Assembly (NCBI GenBank): GCA_025210805.1
Contig: JAOAQX010000034.1
Coordinates: forward strand, 62,001-126,000
Reading direction: 5' to 3'
DNA: 64,000 nucleotides
From: Flavobacteriales bacterium
GTDB lineage: Bacteria; Bacteroidota; Bacteroidia; Flavobacteriales; CAJXXR01
Shown: piece by piece, positions 9,602 to 18,340 of the stretch
Numbering within the stretch: the stretch's first letter is position 1
Layout of the letters: every line of letters begins with the position of its first letter
The notes under the pieces: generated by a model
Database searches by the model: none
Told to the model about the DNA's origin: nothing
Seen by the model: the letters and a program-made list of their open reading frames with translations, nothing else
Made by a program: the position numbers and the translations under genes

Positions 9602-10936
9602 ATGTTTGAAAATTTATCAGATAAGCTCGACAAGGCCTTTAGTATTCTAAAAGGACACGGAAAAATTACGGAAATCAATGTAGCAGAAACGCTCAAGGAA
9701 GTCCGTAGAGCCCTTTTGGATGCCGATGTGAGTTTTAAAACTGCCAAAGACTTTACAAAATCTGTAAAGAAGAAGGCTTTAGGTCAAAATGTACTCACCA
9801 GTCTTCAGCCCGGTCAAGTAATGGTTAAAATCGTTCATGACGAATTAGCCGAACTTATGGGTGGTGAAACGAGTGAAATAAACCTTCAAAAAGATCTTAC
9901 CATTGTTTTGATGGCAGGTCTGCAAGGTTCTGGTAAAACCACTTTTTCTGGTAAACTAGCCCATTTTCTTAAAAATAAGAAAAGTAAAAAGCCTCTTTTA
10001 GTTGCTTGTGATGTTTATCGTCCTGCTGCCATAGATCAGCTTACCGTGCTTTCTGAGCAAATTGGAGTTGATATTTTCAAACAGCCTGAATCTAAAGATC
10101 CAATTGCTATTGCAAAAGATGCAGTTGCTTATGCAAAATCTAATGGAAACCATGTAGTAATTATCGATACGGCAGGTCGTTTAGCCATTGATGAACAGAT
10201 GATGAATGAGATTGCTTCTATTAAAGAAGCTGTAAACCCTCATGAAACATTATTTGTTGTAGATTCTATGACAGGGCAAGATGCTGTAAATACAGCAAAA
10301 GCCTTTAATGATCGTTTAGATTTTAATGGTGTTGTACTTACTAAGCTCGATGGTGATACTCGTGGTGGGGCCGCACTTACCATTAAAACAGTGGTAAACA
10401 AACCGATTAAATTTATCGGAACGGGTGAAAAAATGGAAGCAATTGATGTTTTCCACCCAAATCGTATGGCGGATCGTATCTTGGGAATGGGAGACGTTGT
10501 GTCTCTTGTAGAAAAAGCTCAAGAACAATTTGATGAAGCAGAGGCAAGAAAGCTTCAAAAGAAAATTGCCAAAAACCAGTTTGACTTTAACGATTTCTTA
10601 TCCCAAATTTCTCAAATTAAAAAAATGGGAAATATCAAAGATCTTATGGGAATGATCCCAGGAATGGGAAAAGCTTTGAAAAATGTGGATGTTGACGATG
10701 ATGCATTTAAAGGTATTGAAGCTATTATCCACTCAATGACACCAGAGGAAAGAGCAAACCCTTCTTTAATCAACGGATCTAGAAGAAGAAGAATTGCTAA
10801 AGGTTCTGGAAATAAAGTTGAAGATGTAAATCGTTTGATGAAGCAATTTGCAGATATGAGTAAAATGATGAAAATGATGCAAGGTGGTGGAATGAAATCT
10901 CTTATGGGGAAAATGCCTAAAATGCCAAAGATGTAG
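9602..10936 (+). CDS. ffh: Signal recognition particle protein Ffh
   Basis: A 444-residue SRP54-type GTPase that targets ribosomes translating inner-membrane proteins to FtsY/SecYEG. The order is N domain (1-95), then G domain with GLQGSGKTT (G1), DVYRPAAIDQL, IDTAGR and TKLDGDTRGGAAL. A C-terminal methionine-rich M domain follows, ending in a run of KMMKMMQGGGMK and KMPKMPKM. It is monocistronic, with its own promoter box and terminator. Confidence 0.98.
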   Translation: MFENLSDKLDKAFSILKGHGKITEINVAETLKEVRRALLDADVSFKTAKDFTKSVKKKALGQNVLTSLQPGQVMVKIVHDELAELMGGETSEINLQKDLTIVLMAGLQGSGKTTFSGKLAHFLKNKKSKKPLLVACDVYRPAAIDQLTVLSEQIGVDIFKQPESKDPIAIAKDAVAYAKSNGNHVVIIDTAGRLAIDEQMMNEIASIKEAVNPHETLFVVDSMTGQDAVNTAKAFNDRLDFNGVVLTKLDGDTRGGAALTIKTVVNKPIKFIGTGEKMEAIDVFHPNRMADRILGMGDVVSLVEKAQEQFDEAEARKLQKKIAKNQFDFNDFLSQISQIKKMGNIKDLMGMIPGMGKALKNVDVDDDAFKGIEAIIHSMTPEERANPSLINGSRRRRIAKGSGNKVEDVNRLMKQFADMSKMMKMMQGGGMKSLMGKMPKMPKM

Positions 10937-10959
10937 TATTCTACAACCTATATAATTTT

Positions 10960-11002
10960 AAAACTGCTGTTTCCAAATCTATGGATTTAGCAGTTTTTTT
11001 TT
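10960..11002 (+). terminator. Terminator after ffh
   Basis: AAAACTGCT pairs with AGCAGTTTT, with an inner AAATC/GATTT stem and a T-run to 11002. Confidence 0.85.
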
Positions 11003-11037
11003 GTGATAAATAAAACAATATTCCCTATAAAAATACA

Positions 11038-11045
11038 TACCTTAG
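11038..11045 (+). promoter_or_regulatory. Possible -7 box for the prohibitin-like gene
   Basis: TACCTTAG lies 22 bp before the start. It differs from TAnnTTTG at one base. The assignment is by position and similarity only. Confidence 0.35.
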
Positions 11046-11067
11046 TATTCACTAAAAATCAAAAAAA

Positions 11068-11910
11068 ATGAGCCAATATTCTTATCAAAAAGAGGTGAAT
11101 ATCAAACCACCAAAAAAACTAATAATAACCATAGCTATTGCTGTTGGTTTAATCTTTTTCTTACTTAGAGCCACAATAACTATAGATGCAGGTACCGCTG
11201 GTGTTCTTTATAAAACTTTTGGAGACGGTGTTGTAACAGATGAACCACCGTTAGGAGAGGGATTTCATCTGGTTGCACCATGGAATAAAGTAATTGTTTA
11301 CGAAGTAAGACAGCAAGAAGTCTTTGAGAAAATGAATGTTTTATCATCAAATGGACTAGAAATTACTTTAGAAGTTTCTGCTTGGTATCAGCCAGAGTAT
11401 GAAAATTTAGGGAAATTACACAAAGAAAAGGGGGCAACTTATGTTACCAGAATTCTTCGTCCTGCAATAAGATCAGCCGCCAGAAGTGTGGTAGGAAGAT
11501 ACACACCAGAGCAACTTTACTCAACTAAAAGAGATGCAATTCAAGAAGAGATTTTGATTGAAACTAAAAAAATCTTAAAAAATCAGTTTACTCAGCTAAA
11601 CGAAATCTTAGTAAGAGATGTAGAACTCCCAAGAACCATTAAAGAGGCTATTGAACGTAAGTTAAAGCAAGAGCAAGAGTCTTTAGAGTATGAGTTTAGA
11701 CTTTCTAAAGCCCAAAAAGAAGCAGAAAGACAAAAAATAGAAGCAGAAGGAAAGGCAAATGCCAATAAAATTCTTAGTGCCTCTTTAACAGATAGAATTC
11801 TTCAAGAAAAAGGAATTGAAGCAACCTTAAAATTATCTGAATCGCAAAACTCAAAAGTCATAGTGGTAGGTGGAAAAGATGGCTTACCGATTATTCTTGG
11901 AAACCAATAA
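11068..11910 (+). CDS. Prohibitin-like SPFH/Band 7 membrane protein
   Basis: A 280-residue SPFH protein. One N-terminal membrane segment (about residues 15-34, IITIAIAVGLIFFLL) is followed by the Band 7 domain (GTAGVLYKTFGDGVV, PPLGEGFHLVAPW). A long charged coiled coil follows (about 195-245, K/E/Q/A-rich). The C-terminus is short (VGGKDGLPIILGNQ). Prohibitin-type proteins form large membrane rings and often protect membrane proteins from FtsH; a role here is inferred. It is monocistronic. Confidence 0.88.
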   Translation: MSQYSYQKEVNIKPPKKLIITIAIAVGLIFFLLRATITIDAGTAGVLYKTFGDGVVTDEPPLGEGFHLVAPWNKVIVYEVRQQEVFEKMNVLSSNGLEITLEVSAWYQPEYENLGKLHKEKGATYVTRILRPAIRSAARSVVGRYTPEQLYSTKRDAIQEEILIETKKILKNQFTQLNEILVRDVELPRTIKEAIERKLKQEQESLEYEFRLSKAQKEAERQKIEAEGKANANKILSASLTDRILQEKGIEATLKLSESQNSKVIVVGGKDGLPIILGNQ

Positions 11911-11963
11911 ACCAGTGAGTAAATTAATACCATAATGGATGGTATCAATTGAAAATCTTATAC

Positions 11964-11997
11964 AAAAAAATCCGAGGAAAATTCCTCGGATTTTTTT
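11964..11997. terminator. Bidirectional terminator between convergent genes
   Basis: A perfect hairpin with arms AATCCGAGGAA and TTCCTCGGATT, flanked by A7 and T7. The stop codon of the leftward radical SAM gene (11998-12000) directly abuts it, so it serves both convergent genes. Confidence 0.9.
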
Positions 11998-13080
11998 CTA
12001 AAAAGTTTCACAATTCTTACAGAGATCAATTTCTTTTTTTCTCCCCAAGAATAATAATTCTAGCCATTTTTTTCGTTTTGGAGAAAAATAAATATCAAAA
12101 AGACTCGAATCCTTTATATTCCCCATCACACCACGAGAATTCAAGTCGGTACAACAGACATTGATATCTCCATTAGGGAGTAATACTAATTGATGCATTA
12201 ATTGTCCACAACCTATTTTATGTGGCTTTTTTCTGTGATTAGTAGAGTCTCCATCTATTTCCACTTCACCAGCCCAAGTATGAGGGTGCCTTAATTCATA
12301 AGTATCAATTTTATTATAAATATCTTGAAAAACTGGCGACATCCATTTTGTATTAAGCGGTTTACCGGGATCCAAAACAGAAATAATATGTGTTTTAATC
12401 GGTTGGTTTAGTTTTTTATTTTCTTCTAAAAAGTAACTTATATTTTTGAAAAAGAGATTCCATTTTGCCCGTATTCTCACCTCTTCAAATCGCTCTTCTC
12501 CTCCTCCATCCATACTAAAACGGATAATGTCTATTGCCTCACTTTCAATAATTTCTTTGGTTTTTTTCTTGTTTAAAGGAGTTCCGTTTGTCAACAAAGT
12601 AACTACCGGGAATTTTTGGCTTTTCTCTTTTGCCAAACGCTTGTATTTATTGAGTACTCCCAACATTTCACCTATCTGATTGTGCAACAAAGTTTCTCCT
12701 CCATTATGTAAATGGATATATTCTACGCCTCTAAATCTATGATCCTCAATAAGGTTTTTCATAAATTTTTCTAAGACCTCTGGCTTCAGAAGAATTTTGG
12801 GTTTAAGATGGTCTAAGGAACAAAATGCACAACGCAAATTACAAGCACTAGAAAATTCAATATTGATTTCTTTTGTAGTCGTACTGTTCTTTATCCAACC
12901 CCATTTATAATAGAAAAGGTAATTTTTGGCATATAAAAGACCTTGAATCGTTTCTAGAATTTTCCACACAAACGATCCTTTTTTTAAATTTCTAACAAAA
13001 TAATCCCTGATGGCTATTAACATACTTTTTGTGTTTATTGATGAATAAAAAGTCTGTAATTGCTGTTCAGGTCCGGACAT
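11998..13080 (-). CDS. Radical SAM/SPASM domain protein
   Basis: A 360-residue radical SAM enzyme. The [4Fe-4S] motif is SSACNLRCAFC (C-x3-C-x2-C, about residue 78). A C-terminal SPASM-type cysteine set follows (GCGQLMHQ, INVCCTDLNSRGVMGN, DLCKNC), which binds auxiliary clusters. Such proteins modify peptides or other substrates; no precursor peptide is visible nearby, so the substrate is unknown. It is divergent from the Crp/Fnr gene, with a TACTTTTG box just upstream. The last Cys is four residues from the end, so the protein is compact. Confidence 0.85.
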   Translation of the reverse strand: MSGPEQQLQTFYSSINTKSMLIAIRDYFVRNLKKGSFVWKILETIQGLLYAKNYLFYYKWGWIKNSTTTKEINIEFSSACNLRCAFCSLDHLKPKILLKPEVLEKFMKNLIEDHRFRGVEYIHLHNGGETLLHNQIGEMLGVLNKYKRLAKEKSQKFPVVTLLTNGTPLNKKKTKEIIESEAIDIIRFSMDGGGEERFEEVRIRAKWNLFFKNISYFLEENKKLNQPIKTHIISVLDPGKPLNTKWMSPVFQDIYNKIDTYELRHPHTWAGEVEIDGDSTNHRKKPHKIGCGQLMHQLVLLPNGDINVCCTDLNSRGVMGNIKDSSLFDIYFSPKRKKWLELLFLGRKKEIDLCKNCETF

Positions 13081-13098
13081 AAAAAAACAATTTACTTT

Positions 13099-13106
13099 TC
13101 AAAAGT
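13099..13106 (-). promoter_or_regulatory. -7 box for the radical SAM gene
   Basis: The minus strand reads TACTTTTG (TAnnTTTG), 18 bp before the start codon. Confidence 0.45.
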
Positions 13107-13229
13107 ATTCAATTCTTTACGCTGTTTTTGTCATCATTTTATAGGAATTTCATACAGTTGCATCCACACAAAGCTTAGATTTAAGTAATTTTAATACTTC
13201 AATTGATATTAACCAAAAAGCGATCAGGA

Positions 13230-13865
13230 ATGAATGATTTTCAGGTAAAACTTAAACACGCGTATCCATATTTCTCCCCAAATCTTATAGAGTTAATGGA
13301 ATTAGAAGGCATGATAAAAGAAATACCAAAAAATCAAGAAATTTTAAGCCAAGGAAAATATATCAAAGTAATACCCATCGTTCTTAAAGGATTGCTCAAA
13401 GTGTATAACCCCTATCAAGAAAAAGATCTATTACTCTATTATATTCAAGAAAATGAAAGTTGTGTGATGTCATTTTCTTCGGGTTTAAAGAATGAACCTA
13501 GTATGGTTTCTGCGGTTTCTCTACAAGACTCAACCCTACTACTGCTTCCTATAGATAAAGTACAGAAATGGATAAAAGAATACCCTGAATTTAACACTTT
13601 GTTTTTTAACCAATACAATAAAAGGTATCAGGATATGCTCTCCACGATAAATCATGTTTTGTTTGATAAACTCGATCATCGTTTATATGATTACCTAAAA
13701 GAAAAAGCTAGAATAAATAACTCTACCGAAATTAAAATTTCTCATAGAGAAATTGCTTCAGACTTAGGAACCGCAAGAGAAGTTATTAGTAGAGTGATGA
13801 AAAAACTGGAAAATCAAGGTTTTGTAAAACAATCTCATCAAAGCATTAAATTTTTAGGTAAGTAG
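13230..13865 (+). CDS. Crp/Fnr-family transcription regulator
   Basis: About 211 residues. It has an N-terminal cyclic-nucleotide-binding-fold effector domain (about 15-125) and a C-terminal winged helix with KISHREIASDLGTAREVISRVMKKLE as the recognition region. It has no cysteine set for an Fnr-type Fe-S cluster near the N-terminus, so the signal is unknown. The frame is open from a TTG at 13203. The ATG at 13230 (MNDFQVKLK) is preferred because it has AGGA just upstream. Its stop codon overlaps a dyad that probably is its own target operator, placed to activate the next gene. Confidence 0.88.
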   Translation: MNDFQVKLKHAYPYFSPNLIELMELEGMIKEIPKNQEILSQGKYIKVIPIVLKGLLKVYNPYQEKDLLLYYIQENESCVMSFSSGLKNEPSMVSAVSLQDSTLLLLPIDKVQKWIKEYPEFNTLFFNQYNKRYQDMLSTINHVLFDKLDHRLYDYLKEKARINNSTEIKISHREIASDLGTAREVISRVMKKLENQGFVKQSHQSIKFLGK

Positions 13866-13879
13866 TGACCCTAGTCACT
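13864..13879 (+). promoter_or_regulatory. Crp/Fnr-type operator dyad
   Basis: Perfect inverted repeat AGTGAC-CCTA-GTCACT. The five-base arms with a four-base spacer have the architecture of Fnr-family boxes. Its centre (13871.5) is about 41.5 bp before the start predicted from the -7 box at 13901, the classic class II activator position. Confidence 0.6.
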
Positions 13880-13900
13880 GCTCAGGTTTTAAATGGTTTA

Positions 13901-13908
13901 TAGTTTTG
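13901..13908 (+). promoter_or_regulatory. -7 box for the small membrane protein
   Basis: TAGTTTTG (TAnnTTTG), 47 bp before the start of the 67-residue gene. No good -33 TTG precedes it, as expected for an activator-dependent promoter. Confidence 0.5.
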
Positions 13909-13954
13909 AGAAATCATTCAGACTTTATTTATAACAACTCTAAAAAAAAATACT

Positions 13955-14158
13955 ATGAAGAAAAATATGGGATCTACCGACAAAATCATTAGAATTATCA
14001 TTGCCATTTTACTTGTTGGTTTATATTATAATGGAACGCTTTCGGGAACTATTGGAATAGTAGCTGTTATTTTATCTATCGTTTTTGTATTAACAAGTTT
14101 AATCAGCTTTTGCCCTTTGTATCTCCCTTTTGGGATAAAGACTTGTAAGAAAAATTAG
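13955..14158 (+). CDS. Small membrane protein, YgaP-like (DUF2892)
   Basis: A 67-residue protein with two hydrophobic segments (about 12-28 and 33-52). It has the N-terminal NMGSTDKIIRIIIA motif and the C-terminal CPLYLPFGIKTCKK motif of DUF2892/YgaP-type transmembrane domains. In other bacteria this domain can be joined to a rhodanese and linked to sulfur chemistry; here it stands alone. It is probably controlled by the upstream Crp/Fnr regulator through the dyad at 13864. Confidence 0.85.
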   Translation: MKKNMGSTDKIIRIIIAILLVGLYYNGTLSGTIGIVAVILSIVFVLTSLISFCPLYLPFGIKTCKKN

Positions 14159-14236
14159 ATTATAATAATCGGTTTTGTAAATGTATAATAACTTTTGGAT
14201 TTTATAAAAAAACTCCATAACCTCTGTAAAACCAAA

Positions 14237-14268
14237 AACGGCTTCTTTGGAGAAACTCAGAAGCCGTT
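14237..14268 (-). terminator. Terminator for the lectin/pore-forming gene
   Basis: AACGGCTTCT pairs perfectly with AGAAGCCGTT across a 12-nt loop. Reading leftwards it is followed by TTTGGTTTT. It lies about 100 bp after the stop of the 14372-16117 gene. Confidence 0.6.
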
Positions 14269-14371
14269 AAAAACAAAATATAATTACATTGTATTAGATA
14301 AAACTCTAACTTCATTAAATATAACACTAATTGAAGAGTAAAAAAGAGGAGTTTTATAAACGAATAATCAA

Positions 14372-16117
14372 TTAAAACTTATTACCTATCCAAACAGTTT
14401 CGTTATTAGAATCTACAAGAATCAATTTACCTTCATTCGTCAGTACTAAACTAGAATTCTTGGTACACTGATTCGCTTTAGTGAATAATGTCCAATGATA
14501 CCCACCTTTTGCATTTGTAATTTTTAGATTTCCATCATTTTGCATTAAAAGCCCCTTACCATGAAGAAAGTTTCTTTTATCATTTAATATTCTTTGAGCA
14601 TACACATACATATTCCATACATGTTTGTTATCCTTTGTGTAGATAACTAAGTTTCCATCTTTTGCTTGGAAAATAACGTAAAAATTCTTGTTAGCAGAAT
14701 AATACTTCTTATCAGCCACAATTTTAGCTCCTGGCTTAAGTATAACAGTGTTTTTTGTATCTATACTCCCTCCACCTTCTCTTTCGTTTTGAGGAATCCA
14801 GTACATGCGCTCAACATGTCCCATTGGAGAGGTATATTTAACTACTACCCTATTTTTCATATCTCTAACTACAGTTTGCACAACAGTTTGCAACAAACAA
14901 CCGTACCAACCCTTTTTTACTTCCAATGGATGCTCTTTAGTAATGGATTCAGTTTTAGATTCCGAACCTCCCCAAGAGTGTGAGTAAGACCCTTCAACGC
15001 TTACTGAGCCATTAACCGTTGCTTTTCCTAAGAAATCCCATCCAGCTTCAAATCCAGCACTAATTCCAACAGCGATACCTAGACTATTATCATAATTACT
15101 TTCCGTTGACATTTCAGTTGAAACTGATATGGTTAAGGATTCGTCTTTCGCTTTTGCCTCCAAACCATCCAAAAATTTGTATTTGGTTGTTTTAGTTACA
15201 TAATAAACTGGATTCTTTTGAAATTGCTCTATTTGAGAATCATAATTTTTATCTTGAACAGCAAAAAATGGAATAGTATCCTTGACAATTTCTTGAAAAC
15301 TACTTAACCAACTTGGAGATGGTTGTTCAGGTCTATCAAGGTATTTGGGGAGTCTTTTTTTGATTTTGGTATTCTTTTTTATACCTTTAAATTGCAAATT
15401 TATTGCGAAAGCATCCCCATCTGGAAAACTTCCGTGACTGTCATCACCAGTATTTGCAAAAAAGGTGTTTGGGGTAAGGCAAGCTGTATTTTCATCAGCA
15501 GGAGGAGATGTCATAATTGGCTTCCACATAGAAATATCTACTTTAGCATCTGAAAGGGCATCATCCCAAAAGGCTAATTTCTTTTTTGGATTATTGGATA
15601 GATCTTGGTAATCTGCTTTGGTCACTATAGAAACAGTCTCACCTCTGTTTTGAAAAACCTCTTTTACACATCTAAAATTAGGATCGTGGAATTTTGAACT
15701 ACTTGAAGCAACCATTCCTAAAGCTACATATCCAGATTTACAATTGGCTTTAAAAATATTAACACCTTTGTCTGCTCCAGAACCAGCGTCATCCCAAATT
15801 TTCGTAAAACTATTAGGTTTAGAAAATAAATGCTCATAACCTCTTTTTGGCTTCAAAGTTATTGTTACAGGCTTCTTGTTGCTTGGATAGTTATATTTTC
15901 TAGAAATTATATGTCCAAAATGAAAGTATCCAGATGAAGTTACAGGCTTCCAAATAGCTACATATCTTCGAGAACCACTTCCTGAATCATTCCAAATAGA
16001 AGTGGATTTATTCTGAATCTTTATTTCAAAATAATCCGAGCTCAGACCTTGAGCACTAATAGTATCACAAGCAGTAAAAGACAAACCAGCTAGTAATAAA
16101 AAGTTTTTAAGTTTCAT
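14372..16117 (-). CDS. Secreted Vps62-like/aerolysin-like/bulb-lectin protein (candidate pore-forming toxin)
   Basis: A 581-residue protein with an N-terminal signal (LLLAGLSFTAC; Cys17 could be a lipidation site, or cleavage may be after ISAQ). Residues about 38-225 hold three related repeats with the pattern IW-D-(S)GSG...V-I-KP...SGY-LG-V, as in Vps62/MABP beta-prism proteins. Residues about 285-420 are Ser/Thr/Gly-rich with alternating polar and hydrophobic residues (KTTKYKF, STEMSTESNYDNSLGIAVG, VSVEGSYSHSWGGS), typical of aerolysin/ETX-MTX2 pore-forming modules. The C-terminus (about 470-581) has two or three bulb-lectin repeats (DGNLVIY, NDGNLKI, EGKLILV). Domain calls are by eye. Target and toxicity are inferred. 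Confidence 0.72.
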   Translation of the reverse strand: MKLKNFLLLAGLSFTACDTISAQGLSSDYFEIKIQNKSTSIWNDSGSGSRRYVAIWKPVTSSGYFHFGHIISRKYNYPSNKKPVTITLKPKRGYEHLFSKPNSFTKIWDDAGSGADKGVNIFKANCKSGYVALGMVASSSSKFHDPNFRCVKEVFQNRGETVSIVTKADYQDLSNNPKKKLAFWDDALSDAKVDISMWKPIMTSPPADENTACLTPNTFFANTGDDSHGSFPDGDAFAINLQFKGIKKNTKIKKRLPKYLDRPEQPSPSWLSSFQEIVKDTIPFFAVQDKNYDSQIEQFQKNPVYYVTKTTKYKFLDGLEAKAKDESLTISVSTEMSTESNYDNSLGIAVGISAGFEAGWDFLGKATVNGSVSVEGSYSHSWGGSESKTESITKEHPLEVKKGWYGCLLQTVVQTVVRDMKNRVVVKYTSPMGHVERMYWIPQNEREGGGSIDTKNTVILKPGAKIVADKKYYSANKNFYVIFQAKDGNLVIYTKDNKHVWNMYVYAQRILNDKRNFLHGKGLLMQNDGNLKITNAKGGYHWTLFTKANQCTKNSSLVLTNEGKLILVDSNNETVWIGNKF

Positions 16118-16176
16118 GTTTTTTTTTCAATAATACCATAAAATAAATAACTATTGTTATAATATAAACAAGAAAG

Positions 16177-16204
16177 TTACGAAGTGTAAGATATATGTTA
16201 CGAA
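16177..16204 (-). promoter_or_regulatory. Two direct repeats upstream of the lectin/pore-forming gene
   Basis: TTACGAA occurs at 16177-16183 and 16198-16204, exactly 21 bp apart (two helical turns), 60-87 bp upstream of the start. Two short direct repeats 21 bp apart is the layout of LytTR-type response-regulator sites. No such regulator is encoded nearby. Confidence 0.35.
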
Positions 16205-16280
16205 TGGTAAATGAGAGATCAAAATATTGGTTTAGGGCTTGATAAAAGCTTTTATGTATATTGTGAAATAAAACAACTTT

Positions 16281-17294
16281 ATGAAATCAAATTATACCTT
16301 CTTAACCCTATTTCTGTTCATATTTTCATGCGAAAATTATGAAAAAACAACCGTAAAAACATTCCAAGAACCTAAATACGCTCTTGTTTTGCACGGTGGT
16401 GCTGGTTATATAACACCTGAAAATTTATCCGAAGAAAAACAAAAAAGTTATAAAAATGCTTTAGATTCAGCAGTTAGTATTGGTGAAAATATCCTAAAAA
16501 ACAATGGAGCAGCCCTAGATGCTGTAGTAGAAACTATTTCCTATTTAGAAAACAATCCCCTATTTAATGCAGGACGAGGTGCTGTTTTTACTCACGAAGG
16601 GAAGAATGAACTTGACGCTTCCATCATGCTCGGTTCCAATAAAAATGCTGGTGCCGTTGGAGGAGTCACTAAGGTGAAAAATCCTATTAAAGCAGCCAAA
16701 GCTGTTATGCTTCAATCTCCACATGTAATGCTAGTAGGTAAAGGTGCCGATCAATTTTCACTGGAGCATAATTTGGATACCGTTTCTCAAGAATATTTTT
16801 ATACGGAAAGAAGTTGGCAAGCTTTACAAAATCGTTTACAAAAAGAACAAACAGCCGCTTTAGAGGATCAAAACCCAGATTGGAAATACGGTACTGTTGG
16901 TTGTGTAGCTCTAGATTACAAGGGAAATATTGTAGCTGGAACTTCCACTGGTGGAATGACGAATAAGCGTTGGAATAGAATTGGTGATTCGCCAATAATA
17001 GGTGCCGCTACTTATGCCGATAATCATACTTGTGGCGTATCTGCAACAGGACATGGTGAGTATTTTATACGGTATGCAGTGGCTCATGATATTGCTGCTC
17101 AAATGGAGTATGCTCAAAAATCATTGGAAGAATCTGCTCAGAACACCATCAATAATAAACTTGTAAAAGCTAAAGGAGACGGAGGGATTGTCGCTTTAGA
17201 TAAAAATGGAAATATTTCTATGGTTTTTAATACTCCAGGTATGTTTAGAGCCTATGCAAAACCCAATGAAAAGAAAATATTGATGTTTCAATAG
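16281..17294 (+). CDS. Isoaspartyl peptidase/L-asparaginase (Ntn hydrolase), lipoprotein
   Basis: A 337-residue type 2 (plant-type) asparaginase/isoaspartyl dipeptidase. The lipoprotein signal is FIFSC (Cys17). The alpha subunit carries LVLHGGAGYITP and NAGRGAVFTHEGKNELDAS. Autocleavage is expected before Thr205 in KYGTVGCVALD, giving the nucleophile. The beta subunit holds GTSTGGMTNKRWNRIGDSPIIGAATYAD and SATGHGE. It cleaves beta-aspartyl dipeptides or asparagine, probably in the periplasm or at the outer membrane. It is shorter at the C-terminus than some relatives but complete in motifs. Confidence 0.92.
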   Translation: MKSNYTFLTLFLFIFSCENYEKTTVKTFQEPKYALVLHGGAGYITPENLSEEKQKSYKNALDSAVSIGENILKNNGAALDAVVETISYLENNPLFNAGRGAVFTHEGKNELDASIMLGSNKNAGAVGGVTKVKNPIKAAKAVMLQSPHVMLVGKGADQFSLEHNLDTVSQEYFYTERSWQALQNRLQKEQTAALEDQNPDWKYGTVGCVALDYKGNIVAGTSTGGMTNKRWNRIGDSPIIGAATYADNHTCGVSATGHGEYFIRYAVAHDIAAQMEYAQKSLEESAQNTINNKLVKAKGDGGIVALDKNGNISMVFNTPGMFRAYAKPNEKKILMFQ

Positions 17295-17297
17295 AAA

Positions 17298-17329
17298 AAA
17301 AAGGAATTTGATTAATCAAATTCCTTTTT
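17298..17329. terminator. Bidirectional terminator between asparaginase and obg
   Basis: Perfect hairpin: the arm AAAAAGGAATTTGATT meets its complement, with A and T runs at the ends. It overlaps the last codon of obg (stop 17312-17314), so it serves both convergent genes. Confidence 0.8.
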
Positions 17330-18331
17330 AGCATCTTGTATTTTTTGCCAGAGCTTGTCTTTTAACTCACTCAACCCTTGTTGTACCACCGAGGAAATAA
17401 ACAGAGTTTCGATTCCATCGGGAATTTCTTCTTTCATTTCTTCCATGAGTTCTTCATCAAGCATATCAGACTTAGTAATAGCCAGTAATGCATGCTTCTG
17501 CAATAATTCCTTCTTGTATTTAAAAAGTTCATTTTTAAGAACTTCAAATTCTTTTTGGATATCTTTTGAATCTGCAGGAATCATAAAAAGTAATACGGCA
17601 TTTCTTTCTATATGTCTTAGGAAACGATAACCTAATCCTCTTCCTTCACTTGCACCCTCGATGATTCCAGGAATATCAGCCATCACAAAAGAGTGTAATC
17701 CTTCTCGGTATTTTATTACGCCCAAATTTGGTGTTAAGGTAGTAAATTCATAGTTAGCAATCTTTGGTTTTGCAGCTGAAACTACACTCAAAAGTGTTGA
17801 TTTACCAGCATTTGGAAAACCTACTAATCCTACATCCGCCAGTACTTTTAGTTCAAGAATATTCCATCCTTTTTCCCCAGAAGTACCTGGTTGAGAATAT
17901 CTTGGAGCACGATTTGTGGGACTTTTAAAATGGTCGTTTCCTCGTCCTCCAAGACCTCCATAACGCAATATTTGCATTTCTCCATCTTCTTGAACTTCAA
18001 AAATTACCTGACCCGTTTCCTCGTCTTTAGCAATTGTTCCTAAGGGAACATCGATTACTTCGTCCCAACCATCTGCACCATGCTTACGGTTTGACCCTCC
18101 ATTTTCTCCTTGCCCTGCTTTTATATGCTTTCTGAATTTAAGAGGCAACAAGGTGTACATCTGCTTGTTTCCTCTCAAAATAATGTGACCACCACGTCCT
18201 CCATCACCTCCATCGGGTCCACCTTTGGAGTCTTCTTTTGAACGCATAAAATGAGTAGAACCTGCTCCCCCATTCCCTGCGGCACAGTATATTTTGACGT
18301 AGTCAATAAAATTTGAACCTTCTGAAGACAT
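17312..18331 (-). CDS. obg: GTPase Obg/CgtA
   Basis: A 339-residue Obg GTPase that acts in 50S ribosome assembly and stress control. The glycine-rich Obg fold is at 1-160 ([40 protein letters not shown]). The G domain follows with GFPNAGKST, the switch region [17 protein letters not shown] and TKSD. It ends without a long acidic C-terminal tail. It lies 9 bp downstream of the HPRT-ADK fusion gene and is surely co-transcribed. Confidence 0.97.
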   Translation of the reverse strand: MSSEGSNFIDYVKIYCAAGNGGAGSTHFMRSKEDSKGGPDGGDGGRGGHIILRGNKQMYTLLPLKFRKHIKAGQGENGGSNRKHGADGWDEVIDVPLGTIAKDEETGQVIFEVQEDGEMQILRYGGLGGRGNDHFKSPTNRAPRYSQPGTSGEKGWNILELKVLADVGLVGFPNAGKSTLLSVVSAAKPKIANYEFTTLTPNLGVIKYREGLHSFVMADIPGIIEGASEGRGLGYRFLRHIERNAVLLFMIPADSKDIQKEFEVLKNELFKYKKELLQKHALLAITKSDMLDEELMEEMKEEIPDGIETLFISSVVQQGLSELKDKLWQKIQDAKKEFD

Positions 18332-18340
18332 GCTTTCGTA

